Assembly: GCA_963556145.1 (NCBI GenBank)
Contig: OY744464.1
Location: 992,001-1,056,000 of the forward strand
DNA from: Hygrocybe punicea
Taxonomy: Eukaryota; Basidiomycota; Agaricomycetes; Agaricales; Hygrophoraceae
Reading direction: 5' to 3'
Length of the DNA: 64,000 nucleotides
The stretch's first letter is position 1; each line of letters starts with the position of its first letter. The notes under the pieces were generated by a model. It had not been told where the DNA came from. It did no database searches and saw nothing but the letters and a program-made list of their open reading frames with translations. A program made the position numbers and the translations under genes. Shown piece by piece: positions 23,701-34,125 of the stretch.

Positions 23701-24204
23701 GCGGACACACGAATATAAGTTCCGCGCCGGACTAAAGTTGTACTTCACCTTGACTAATTTTGATGGGAAATAGTGGCGGTACCTGAAGGTAACAAACTTT
23801 GACGTTTTGCAGACTACAAGTTGACTATAATTGACCATGGGTCGACTTTGACCTGATTTCACATGACTTCACTTGAATATTCGTTTTTACTGAGCGTGAC
23901 GCGTGACAGGTGAACTGACCGAATTGGTACAGTATTAGGAAATGTCTTTGCTTTATTGTTCTTTGCTTTATTGTAAAACTATCATGTATATGTCTTGGTG
24001 AGCGGTTCTTTGCTTCATGATCCGTCGTTATTGTCGTGGAACGTGGCGGGCCAAAGATCGAAACTACATGTCTCAAACCGATCTCAAAGCACAATTAGGT
24101 GGAAATGTATAAAAAGCGTCCAACTGTTGAGGATGCTCGCAACGCCAACTACCAACCCTTGGGAGAATCCTCATCTCTATATTCACCCTTCACACTCGTA
24201 ACAA
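23701..24204. promoter_or_regulatory. Intergenic promoter region upstream of the pheromone precursor
   Basis: A perfect tandem 15-mer (CTTTGCTTTATTGTT at 23946 and 23961) carries ATTGT cores, which on the other strand read ACAAT and resemble HMG-box binding sites. TATAAAAA is at 24109-24116, 96 nt before the ATG at 24205, followed by a C/T-rich leader. Regulation by a pheromone-response HMG factor is inference from motif similarity. Confidence 0.45.
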
Positions 24205-24330
24205 ATGGATACATTCTCCTCATCCGCGATGTTCTTCTCTGGTTGTGGAGAGCCAATTTTCGTAGACAACATCCCCACCAATGAGGATGGTGGCGGCGAC
24301 GGGAACCCACCATTGTGTGTTGTCTCGTAA
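24205..24330 (+). CDS. Putative lipopeptide mating pheromone precursor, 41 aa, CaaX end CVVS
   Basis: The ORF is intronless: ATG at 24205, stop TAA at 24328-24330, and last four residues Cys-Val-Val-Ser, a CaaX box for farnesylation. It starts MDTFSSS, as many homobasidiomycete precursors do (MD-F). The middle carries DNIPTNEDGGG, close to the V/IPTNE region where such precursors are cleaved; the predicted mature peptide is the last 13-16 residues, DGGGDGNPPLCVVS-like. Length suits the family (about 40-70 aa). The product would be cleaved, farnesylated and carboxymethylated, exported, and sensed by a Ste3-type receptor. No receptor gene is in the window, so whether this is a B mating-type locus or an orphan pheromone gene is open. 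It is too short for normal ORF cut-offs. Confidence 0.75.
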   Translation: MDTFSSSAMFFSGCGEPIFVDNIPTNEDGGGDGNPPLCVVS

Positions 24331-25440
24331 GTTCACTGTGCATAAGGTATGCTGGATTATTATCATCCGTTGGAACTACTACGTACGAATGCTGATTTGT
24401 TCTCTTGTAGCGTTCCACGCAATATCCATTTAGTGGCCGAAACTTTTTCTGATGCCTGTGTCACTCCTCACTACTACTATTACATGCTTCGTTTATTCGT
24501 TCGTCTTCTTTCATTCAACTTTTCCGGTAGTAATGCCGTGATGTATTAATACGGTACAGCAGTTTGCATAAGTAGCCACGTTCCAAACAAGACTTACTAT
24601 TATCAGAGAGCGACACATGTGAACAGCCATCCTGTTAGGTAAATGCGTCATGCCCAAGATTCGAGATACGTGGAATAAATGCAAGGTATCTCACCATGGT
24701 CCCATTAACTGGGTGATCCACTAGCGACGGTGCAGCCATACACAATCCCGGGGGAGCTAAGCTTTGCTACGCGAGGAGTGAATATTATTGTAGTCTTCAG
24801 CCGACATGGCTTGGAGCACTGTAGTTGCGGGGTTGACATGGGAGGGAGAGCTGTTATGAAGAATTTCACCCCCAGTAAGGAGTAGAATATTGATATAATT
24901 CCCTGCGGGATACGAAATTCTATGTATGATCGACAACGAAAAAGTTCAGGTACCTAACATCGAAAACCGCAGATGGGGTAAAGAAAGCCTCACCTACAAA
25001 TCCTGTGGTGTCGCCACGGCCAACACAAACTTGCGATTATGCTCTGTCACTATCGGATGAAAGTGGCGGAACCTTCATCTGTACTCGATAAGGATGTCGA
25101 GATAAGCAGACGTTATACCGAGAACTTTCCACTAGCCTGCTAGGTGCTGTCAAGAGTACAAGTCGACATCGGAATCGTGGATGCCAATGCAAGTCCCGTA
25201 TTTAAGAACCTGGCATCCTGATGACCAATATTAATGTGACCCTCCCGCAGCCACGACAAGTAGGGGTGACGCAAAAGTCTGAAGGGTAAAATGGTTCAAG
25301 ACTGTCTTGGGCCATCCCAGCGCGAGTCGTTGGGCGGTCATTTCTCGAGTTCTTCGGTCAAGATCAACTCCCCAGTGCCGCCTGCAGTAAATCACTTATG
25401 CGAAACCGCCGACCGAGCGCTCGCTCCCGATGAGGAAGGT
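24331..25440. other. No gene recognised
   Basis: Both strands were read for a Ste3-type receptor or a second CaaX peptide; neither was found. Short frames only. Confidence 0.35.
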
Positions 25441-25785
25441 GTCGATAACTTTGCTGCCAGGCCACTAGAGACCACAGGTCGTCGCGTCATCGCCACGCGG
25501 CATGCCCTATGCAATGCTCCGCCCAGACCCACGTTTGCAGAATGACTATAGGAACCCCGAACCGCAACTCATCGCTGAAACCATCGCTGCCTACCAGTAA
25601 AACAACTTTTCCCCGCGAAAGGGTACTCCACGTCCCCAACCTTGCCCGTGTTGCCGCTGGTTGTCACCGTAGCCCCAGACTTCCACGTCGTAACAGTGAT
25701 GCGGATGAAACCGCTGGAGAATCGCACTACCATCCTTCAGTATTACCAGGCATTCAAGCTGCTTTTTGGGTACGGGTGGCAGATG
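25441..25785 (+). pseudogene. Fragment of an agaric multicopy protein family
   Basis: Pieces in different frames read ARPLETTGRRVIATRH, then PYAMLRPDPRLQNDYRNPEP, then VMRMKPLENRTTILQYYQAF. They resemble a family of unknown function that I recall from several mushroom genomes (memory, not a search). No start codon or complete exon set could be built. Probably a degraded copy. Confidence 0.3.
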
Positions 25786-26627
25786 GCTTAGGACTCGGAG
25801 AGCAGATGCCAGTGGCTCGGAAGGGCGGAAGTCGGCACAAGAGGGAGAGTGGAGCAAAAGAACGTCGGTTGAAAAGCTCCTTGCGAACCAGTTCGCCGAT
25901 AAGAACACTACAGTAGATCTAGACATTGTCCACACTCTAGCAACAGCCTGACATGACAAGAGGTGTTGGCTTGTTCATGCTGTGAAACAGCTGTGAAACA
26001 GCTGTTCAGTACTGCTCACTCAACATCTCTCGGCCCACCCACCTCTTCCCTTTTGTTAGTGATTGTCGTTTTTTCTCTTGTCCGTGCCGTTTGGGCAGAT
26101 CGTCTCCGCCTGTTCAGCACAACCCAGATCGGGTTTCGACTCGAAGTCTGTCTGTGCATCCCTGTGCACAGTCGTACCTTTCGTGACTATAACGTGAGTC
26201 TCAGCCGTTGTGAATGTGAACGACTATGTTATTTATACCTATAACGTGAGTCTGATGTAGAGTAAGTACAATGTACATGTAGATAGGTGGTATAATGGAC
26301 ATACCTCAGTCGTTCACGACTGAGTTCGGAGCCCTAAAGTAATCTGCAGATCTGGCTTCATGGCAGTTGCCGTGCTCCCGATATGGGAGGTTGGTCCTTC
26401 TTTCTGACCACATGTTTTATACACCTCGGAACAGCGACAAATAATGAGTTTCTGGTCTTTGTCACATCAAAATCACGCTGGTTCAACATGACATTGAGTG
26501 GTTTTGGATTATATTTTGCCACTAACGGCGTATATCGCTCAACTAGAAAACGGTCGAGGAAAACATGGCCCATTGTTTAAGAGCCGATGCGTAAGTGCTG
26601 TTGAAGCAAAAAAAGAACAAAAAAGGT
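25786..26627. other. Intergenic, no gene seen
   Basis: This contains the 3' flank of MET6. A direct repeat, ACCTATAACGTGAGTCT, is near 26190 and 26236 (CTATAACGTGAGTCT). Nothing else supported. Confidence 0.3.
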
Positions 26628-29369
26628 TTATGCGTTGAGTGAACGGGCCCACTTCGCCGCTTCGACAAGGTTGACAAGGGAAGCTAGCGGGGGTATAAGA
26701 ACAAGATTCAAGATGTCCAAGCTGGATGGCCACAAACCTTCAGTTTCCTTCCAGCCACGCGTCTTCAAACCGCAATCCTACAACAAGAGGATGTCAGACA
26801 TATCGGAAAACCTATTCCCTAGCGACGTACAGGGTTAACAAAGAGGAGGGAGTCTGGCAAGATTTCGAGCATGGCCTTGAGGCGATCTTTGATTTCTTGG
26901 CTCCCGGGTACTCGGGGTGAATGGATGTCGTAGACACCAGGGCCGATTTGATTGGAGTAGCCATATTGCTTGAAAGTGTTAAGTAGCTTCATGTCGCTCT
27001 TGGACGCTTCGATAGAAATGACGTCGGCATCAAGACGCTGGATGGAGGGGAAGATGTCATCAAAGTCGGAGTAGCAGAAATGAGAGTGCGTCTGGAGCTG
27101 GTCCGAAACACCAGCAGTGGCGAGTTTGAATGAATCAACGGCCCACTTCAGATAGGCATCCCAATCTGCGCGGCGAAGAGGGAGCTGGAAGGAGAATGTT
27201 CATACGAGCCCAGAACACAGGGCGAGAGATACGTACCCCTTCTCGGATGGCTGGCTCGTCAACCTGGATGGCGTGGATGCCAGCCTTCTCGAGCTCGATA
27301 ACCTCGTCGCGGAGAGCAAGGGCGAGTTGTTTGGATTGGAGTTCACGAGATACATCCGCACGCGGGAAAGACCAGTTGAGAATGGTGACAGGACCAGTAA
27401 GCATGCCCTTCATTGGCTTCTCGGTGAGGCTCTGGGCGTAGCTGCTCCACCTGACCGTCATTGGCCCAGGACGACTGATGTCGGAGACGATGATGGGAGG
27501 GCGAACATAACTGGCAGACATGTTCACGACTTTCTTTAGAGGAAATGACGCTGACTAAGCTCACCGAGAACCATAGCTCTGGACCCAGGCATGCTGGGTG
27601 AAGACGAACCCATGCAGTTGTTCTCCGAAGTATTGGACCATATCGTTTCTTTCGGGTTCACCGTGGACCAAAAGATCGATATCAATCTTCTCCTGGAATC
27701 TGACAACCTTCTCGATCTCCTTCTTAATGAACTCCTCGTACTGCTCTCGAGTGAGTTTTCCTTTGTCGAGTTTGGCGCGTGCCTGATGGATTTCTTTCGT
27801 TTGCTGTCCGGATGAAAATTAGTACTTAAACAACAAATTTGTATTGGACATACTGGGAAGGAGCCGATGGTAGTCGTGGGAAATTTGGGTAGGTTGAGGT
27901 GTTTCGCCTGAATCTCCTTGCGAACAGCGAACGGGCTCTTGCGCTCCAGTTGATCGGGAGTGATAGCCGCAACGCGCTTACGCACAGTATCGTCAGACGT
28001 AGATCCAAACCGACGCCGTTTGGCAATGGAAACTTTGTTCTCTTCTAAAGCACCAGTGATCTTGGCATCCTGAGAACCGGAGAGGACGGCGGCAACGATA
28101 GCGACCTCCACAGCCTTTTCCAGGGCGAAGGAGAACCAGTCCTTCTGCTCAGGAGTCAGCTTGTTCTCGAGGGCCAGCGTTACGGGAGTGTGCAAAAGAG
28201 AAGAGGATGTGGCAACGATGATACGTTCTTGCCCAAGTGCATCAACAGCTCTCTGTGCCAATTTAATGGCAGTAGCTAAGTCGGTCTTCCAGATGTTGCG
28301 ACCAGAGACCAGACCGAGAGATAGAATGATGGGGTTGCCTTTGATGGCGTCGACAACTTCCTGAAGCTGACCAGGGGCACGGTCTAAATCAATGTGAAGA
28401 CCAGCGACAGGGAGTTTGGCAATGAACGAAATATTGGAGTCAAGTCGAGCGAAATAGGTCGTGAGCATGATCTTAGGTGCAACGGCGACAAGCTCTTCGT
28501 AAGCGGTCGTGTATTCCTTATCCAGACTTGCTGCGACATCGAGGACGAGGATAGGTTCGTCGACTTGAACCCACTCTACGCCTGCAGCCTTGAGATCTGC
28601 CAGGAGAATCTTGTAGATCGGAAGGAGTTTGGGGAGGAGAGAAATGGGTTTGAAGTCGGGATGGGCATTCTTGGCAACTTTGCCGAGAACCAGGAAGGAG
28701 ATGGGCCCAAGGACGACTGGGCGAGTCGTGATTCCAATAGCCTGTGCCTCCTTAAACTCCTCCAGTGCTTTGTTGAAGTTCAACTTGAAATCCGTTTCTT
28801 CGGAGAACTCGGGGACGACATAGTGATAGTTCGAATCAAACCTATTTATCGATTTATCGATGGATCATCGGTCACCGAAATCAACAGCGCGCAGAAGACT
28901 CACCATTTTTTCATTTCAGATGCCGGCACGTCCACACCATCGGTCTGACGCCCACGACCCATGGCGAAATAGACATCGAGGGGAGAGAGACCGAGTCCAA
29001 CATAACGTTTTGGGATGACGTTGAATGCTGCGGAGTGATCCAACACATGATCGTACAAGGAGAATTCCCCACTGAAAAATGTAATATTTTTAAGCTGCAG
29101 ATCTAGGAGATCGATGGCGATCTGATGAGACATGCCTGGGAACGAAATCAACGTTATGAGCCTTGACGCTTTGCCAACTGGCTTTCTTGACGTCGGCAGC
29201 AGCTTTCGTGAGCTCATCTGCAGAGATTTTGCCGGCCCAGTAGGCCTCGACGGCCTTCTTCACTTCGCGATTGGCGCCTGACGAACCACGATACATCAAT
29301 TCATTATCCAGAAAAATGAGGATGAAATTTACCAATACGCGGAAAACCGAGGACACTAGAAAGAACCAT
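26628..29369 (-). CDS. MET6: Cobalamin-independent methionine synthase (MetE/Met6)
   Basis: Catalyses methyl transfer from 5-methyl-tetrahydropteroyltriglutamate to homocysteine, the last step of methionine synthesis, in the cytosol. Start ATG 29369 ([13 protein letters not shown]), stop TAA 26628-26630, nine exons. Introns (plus-strand): 29278-29332, 29072-29135, 28842-28903, 27804-27853, 27511-27564, 27185-27236, 26778-26830, 26684-26737. The second uses a GC-AG donor (GCATGT); the others are GT-AG. The N-terminal domain has [12 protein letters not shown]. The C-terminal catalytic domain has [32 protein letters not shown] (zinc His and Cys) and [11 protein letters not shown] (zinc Cys). The last two exons are short (40 and 56 nt); an unspliced reading would wrongly stop at VNPVRR. 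Full length, about 765 aa, no lesion. Divergent from the gene at 29676. Confidence 0.95.
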
Positions 29370-29675
29370 TGTAGCGGTAGGAAGAGGAAGGGTTTCGAGG
29401 CCTAAATTTATTTAGGCTCAACCAAAAAACATTCTCGAATCGATGCGGCAAACGCCGGATTTGGTTGTATTTATGACTTCAGCGTTGACCTAGTGCGGTG
29501 AAAACAAAGGTAAATCTACCAGGCTCTCCAGAGGTTTACCGGTGTAGAAGAGTCGAGGCTATCACTGGCATCAGACTGTGGCACTGTGCCTAGCATGATA
29601 AGGCTGGCGAGGACACTAAAGCGCACTGCGAAGGGCACTTTACACCTCGATCCATCACCAACCCTTACTTTCAAA
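29370..29675. promoter_or_regulatory. Shared divergent promoter, MET6 / 2OG oxygenase
   Basis: 306 bp separate the two start codons. An imperfect palindrome GCCTAAATTTATTTAGGC lies at about 29400-29417. No clear TATA box for either gene. Confidence 0.4.
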
Positions 29676-31296
29676 ATGTCGAGCTCGGTGGCCGCTGAAG
29701 CCCCGAATTTTGTCCAAGCTGAGCCTACCAAGGCCGAGTGTAAAGGATCCCATTCACTGCGTCGTCGACCTTTGGTCTGATTTTCCGATCAGTAGATTGG
29801 GCGAATATTCCGATCATCGATCTGGCCAAGTCCACCACTCTCAATGGCCGTCAGGAATTAGCCCTTCAGGCCCACGGTGCGATGGTCGAATACGGGTTCT
29901 GCTATGTGATCAACCACGGCTATACAAAGTACCAGGTAAGGACCTCCATCGATTGCTTCAACGTTATGTTCCTGAGCGCGGAAATGTCCTAGAGGGAGAG
30001 GATCTTTGACATTGCTGATGTACCATTCACGCAAGTGACGTTGGAAGAGAAGCATGTGTATTCCGCAAGCCCTAGCAAAAACCAGGGTTACCGCCAATCC
30101 TCAGTACGGCTGTGGCTCAGTTCATATGTCGGCAGCCCCGCTGACCAAACATTTTGACTTCAGCACATCAATTTAGAACGTTATATTAGTGAGGAGGCTC
30201 AACTACTTTGTGGACGCCTTACCATCTGAACTGCGGCCTAGCCCATAAGGATGTGAATAAAAGCAGCCATCCGAAGCCTCTGCGACCGTTCTTGCCCGAG
30301 CTCGCTGACTTCTCCCAGCACATCTATTTCAATGTTCTGCATCCGGTGCTGAGGTCGGGTTCATGTTTCACATTTTTCCTTATGTCGTTGATTCCTTTTT
30401 TTTCACAGGCTTCTTGCACTCGGACTTGAATTACCTGAAGATACCCTGGTGAACTTGCATGACTTCTCGTCCGCAGGAGAGACTTTTAGTAAGCTTTCAC
30501 GGCTTTTTTCCTGATGAAACGTAACCACCGCTCCTTGACTACAGTGCGTTTCATGAAGTAGCAAGTGTCTTTAATTGTATGCATGTCTTTTTGTTTCTCA
30601 GAATGACTAGCCATCCTCGGACTGAAGACAAAGACGTCAAGGCTAAAAATGTTAGGCTTCGGGGCCACACAGGTATCAGTTTATTTCCTGCTGAGAGTTC
30701 ATGGACAGACAGTTCATCTCCATGCAGATGGAGGGTCTATCACCATCCAACTTAGTCAACCTGTTGCTGGGCTCCAGATTTTGATGCGTGACGGTAGTTG
30801 GAAGTGGGTCAAGCATGTTGAAAATGCTTTGGTATGTGGCTTCAAGCTTTCCGATTTTGGTTTCAATATTGACTTTCTTAAACCACAGATCATTAACGCT
30901 GGAGATGCCCTTGAGTTCTTATCTGGCGGGTTATATCGCTCTACGATCCACCGGTCTGTTCGATCTTTATTTTGCTGTCAACTTCTCACTAACCCTAACA
31001 GGGTGATCCAACCCCCTGAGGACCAGCGTGGTTGTGCCCGGCTTGTGGTTCTATACTTTGCCAAGCCTGACGATGACACCAAGCTGGTGCCACTCGCTGA
31101 CAGCCCACTCCTTCAACGTATGACCATCCGAAGACGCTTCGAAGACCACGAAGCCCCGACAATGGAAATTTGGACACGCATTAAAGCATCTGCGGCGACA
31201 CGTGCTGGACTATTGGCCAACCCGGATGACATTATAGGGAGTAGTGTTCGGGCTTGGCTTTCAGAGCGGGCTGAACTGAAGACCTCGTCCAAATAA
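29676..31296 (+). CDS. 2-oxoglutarate/Fe(II)-dependent oxygenase family (isopenicillin-N-synthase-like)
   Basis: Start ATG 29676 (MSSSVAAEAPNFVQ). Introns 29740-29792 and 29936-29992 give the N-terminal DIOX_N pattern IPIIDLAKSTT...YGFCYVINHGY. Later exons are clear: introns 30489-30544, 30558-30601, 30673-30727, 30832-30888 and 30954-31001, with a 13-nt microexon at 30545-30557. The Fe(II) ligands are His and Asp in LRGHTDGGSITI and His in STIHRVIQPP; RGCARLVVLYF follows in the double-stranded beta helix. The stretch 30095-30235 could not be joined with confidence, although SSHPKPLRPFLPELADF and LLALGLELPEDTL around it read well (an intron near 30353-30411). It may hold a lesion or one unusual exon. 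Substrate unknown. Confidence 0.75.
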
Positions 31297-33198
31297 CTGT
31301 GGAATACTGAACTGTGGCTAAGCCCAGGAGGATCCCAAAATTTTCATGATGATGGTATCAGGGATCACATGAAGCGTCATGGATATCAAAGCAACAGTAT
31401 TTCTTCGATTGAGGTTGGGTAGATACAGATTGAAATCTAGGCGCCCGGCTCACGTTGCGGTAGATGCCGAGATCACGTGTGGTTGGACACCTTTCAGAAT
31501 CCATGTCAAGTGTAGATAACGGATCGTCACAAAGAATGCCACTGTTTGTAAAAAAGAAGAGGATCATCAACAACAACCAAAACATGAGGCTCCCACTCAA
31601 ACAGTACACCACCTTTCCACCATCTGGTGTAACAGGGTACTCTGCGCCGCCGAGACAATTGTTGCTGAGACTGTAGTACCCAATTCGATATTTTTTGGTT
31701 AAGGTGAGCGTTGAGGACGGGGGTTTAAATTCGGCAAGTGGTGACCGATGTTTTACCACCAGCCGTATAACAACACCAAGGGGCGGCAATCGGGTTAAAC
31801 AACACCTGCAAGGAACTTCATGGAGAGAGATGGGCAAATATCAGATGTGATGTATGGGAATAAAAGGGCATCAAGTAACTCGAAACGTTTGATAGTGGCA
31901 GCGGATGTGTCCGTTGATGGGGCGGTAAAGGTGAAGTGGACATGGCTGTGAAGGACCAAGGCGGGTTGGATATTGTGCGTGCATGCCGTTTCATCGCGTA
32001 GTAGGGTCAGTGCTCAATACTCAGCAGTAGACATTATGAGATCACGAATACTGGCCAGGAATAATCACAAGGCTGACATTATCAACAGTGAGTGTCCCCG
32101 GAAGCGCATGGAAGAGACAGCACATGGTCTCAACGAAGCATGTGAGGCAGCGAGTGTGGAAGAGTTGGGATCTTGTGTACAGGATTATGGTATGTGAGAC
32201 CTCATACATATGCAGCGGCACGGATGGTTGCGCAAGGTTGGGGAGCGAGGTGTGTTCGTCGTACAGGTTTTTTCGAATGGAGTGGGGTACTGATCCATGG
32301 TGGTAGGCATGTAAGGTTCGATGATAGGTTCGGCACATATACTGCAAGCAACCGAGCGTCCACGTATCAGGGCACGGTGCGCTGAGAGAATGGAACTTGG
32401 CCATGGCCCATGGCATATTCGTAGCTAGGGATTTCGAACGGGATCACAGTGAACGCATACACCACCGAGACGCGGTAATGTCATTCCCATTCAGATATGT
32501 TCTTTGTGTGATGATCCCCTTGCTTAGATCGAGGGTTCGGTGGAAGACCGGAAGGATATTTTACAGCGGTGGTTATAAGAAGTGAGAGCGGCCGGTACCA
32601 TTAAATCATGTTGTCTGTAATTGTTGATGGTTGTAGCGCATGGCTGTTGGATACACACCGAGACCCCTGACGATATCGCGAGCCTAGCATTTCATCGCTG
32701 GCGAGTCCTAGAGTTGACTTTTTTTCTTGTCGGCCTATTTGTGCAAATCATCGTATGAGTTTTTGATAAGAGGCCGTGCCTCCTACGTTGACTCACAGAT
32801 GCCGGCCTAGACTATCGAATGGAGGGCCGGTTTTCAGTGATCTGATTTGATCATGTAGTAGAGGAGCGGAGTTGAGAGATACGAAATCACGATGCGTGCC
32901 TGCCAGTGCCAGGAGAAAGGCTTGGGATATTCGAGAGAGGCGACACCCCGTCTTGCTGATATATGTGGTGGATCTCCAGCGTTTATTTAGCAAGTCGGCC
33001 GTGCCAACAAAATGCCAGCAAATGATCCTGGTCTTGCGCACAAATGCAAGTTATGCAACTGCAGCTCAATGGCTTCTCTCATTATAAAATTATCCATCAG
33101 CTTTGAAAAACACCAGGCTTGATTTCACATATATCCTTACCGTGACTGGGGCGAAACTTGACCTTCCAGTACACTGTCGTGCGTGGAATATTCCAGTA
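31297..33198. other. No recognised gene; unassigned minus-strand frames
   Basis: Minus-strand open frames at 31358-31837 (159 aa, with a hydrophobic stretch LMFWLLLMILFFF) and 32042-32416 (124 aa, Cys/His-rich) have fair composition but no domain I know, and no convincing splice chain was found between them. They could be parts of one unknown or decayed gene reading leftward from about 32450. Confidence 0.25.
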
Positions 33199-33582
33199 CA
33201 GTGTTCAATGGCTCCTTTGAACACTACCAGTCCTTTGAACACCCTAATATAATTGGTTCTGTACTGGTTTCTACTGCTAAAAAAGTGTTCTAATTCCCTC
33301 AGTGCATCATCTGAACCTATCTGGATTTTGATTTTGATTCAGAACCATCAATAAAATTAGAAACTGAATATTCACAAAGCAGAGAGAAATCTGATCACTC
33401 CTTTGAACACTAATGTTTTGATCATAAAACATTCAAATATTAAAAGATTTCTTTGAAAGTTGGTATGAGAGGTCTTTAAATATATAAGCAACTTTTGGTC
33501 AACTCAGATTTTGTTCAAGATAATTGGCTAACTGTGGCATTTTAGGTTAATTTTTTGTGTTCAAAGGAGCCATTGAATACTG
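33199..33582. mobile_element. 384-bp MITE, TA target duplication, Tc1/mariner-pogo type ends
   Basis: 26-bp inverted ends start CAGTGTTCAATGGCTCCTTT at 33199 and close at 33582, flanked by TA (33197-33198, 33583-33584). CTCCTTTGAACAC recurs internally (about 33214 and 33399). AT-rich and non-coding. CAGT ends and TA target match the pogo/Tc1 group, as in the element at 6488-9214, but the sequences differ. Confidence 0.85.
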
Positions 33583-33585
33583 TAT

Positions 33586-34125
33586 TTATGTAATTTCACG
33601 CCACCAAATGCAAATTGCACCAAACTGAGTGATGGGCCACGTGCCCGTGTCGCAACAAACTGCCCAGTGCCCGGCGAACCACACGACAAAGACCTTCGCC
33701 TGCAGCCTGCAATTATACCGTTGTACTCCTTCTCGAGCGACCCAGCCCTCACACTCTACATCGCCCAACGCGAATTTCGGTGCTACAAATTCGTCTCCAC
33801 CTTGATCACCGCTGCTCACGTACTGTAAGTACTGTGTAAGCGCCTCACTCTTTGACTTGAACCTGGTGAAGCCCTTGGTGTAACAAATGGAGACCGCTGT
33901 GGCATCGGATTCGAAAGGTTCGTCGTTGTATTTGTTTTGGGCAAAGACGGCCGCCCACACGAGATGCCGCCGGAAAAGGGCTCGATCGCTTAGGCGTGCA
34001 GATCATCTTAGGGGTCTGGCGGGGGGGCCCTTCGCTACCTGCATCGCTACCTGCATACCCTTGGCTTGACCTTTTTATCATTTCTTTTTTCTATTTGCGC
34101 AGATCGGACGGCTTTATCTCTCTCC
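33586..34125. other. 5' region of the SH3 gene; possible minus-strand gene remnant
   Basis: A minus-strand frame at 33586-33960 encodes 124 aa (YTKGFTRFKSKSEALTQY), faintly like the tail of RNase H1 N-terminal/viroplasmin-type modules. The similarity is weak and no complete domain could be built. A C/T-rich stretch ending in an acceptor-like TTTGCGCAG at about 34101 suggests a possible 5' UTR intron of the SH3 gene. Confidence 0.25.

Noticed and set aside
20244..26627. Ste3-type pheromone receptor near the pheromone gene
   Set aside because: Both strands were read for a 7TM receptor; no suitable hydrophobic multi-helix frame or receptor motif was found.
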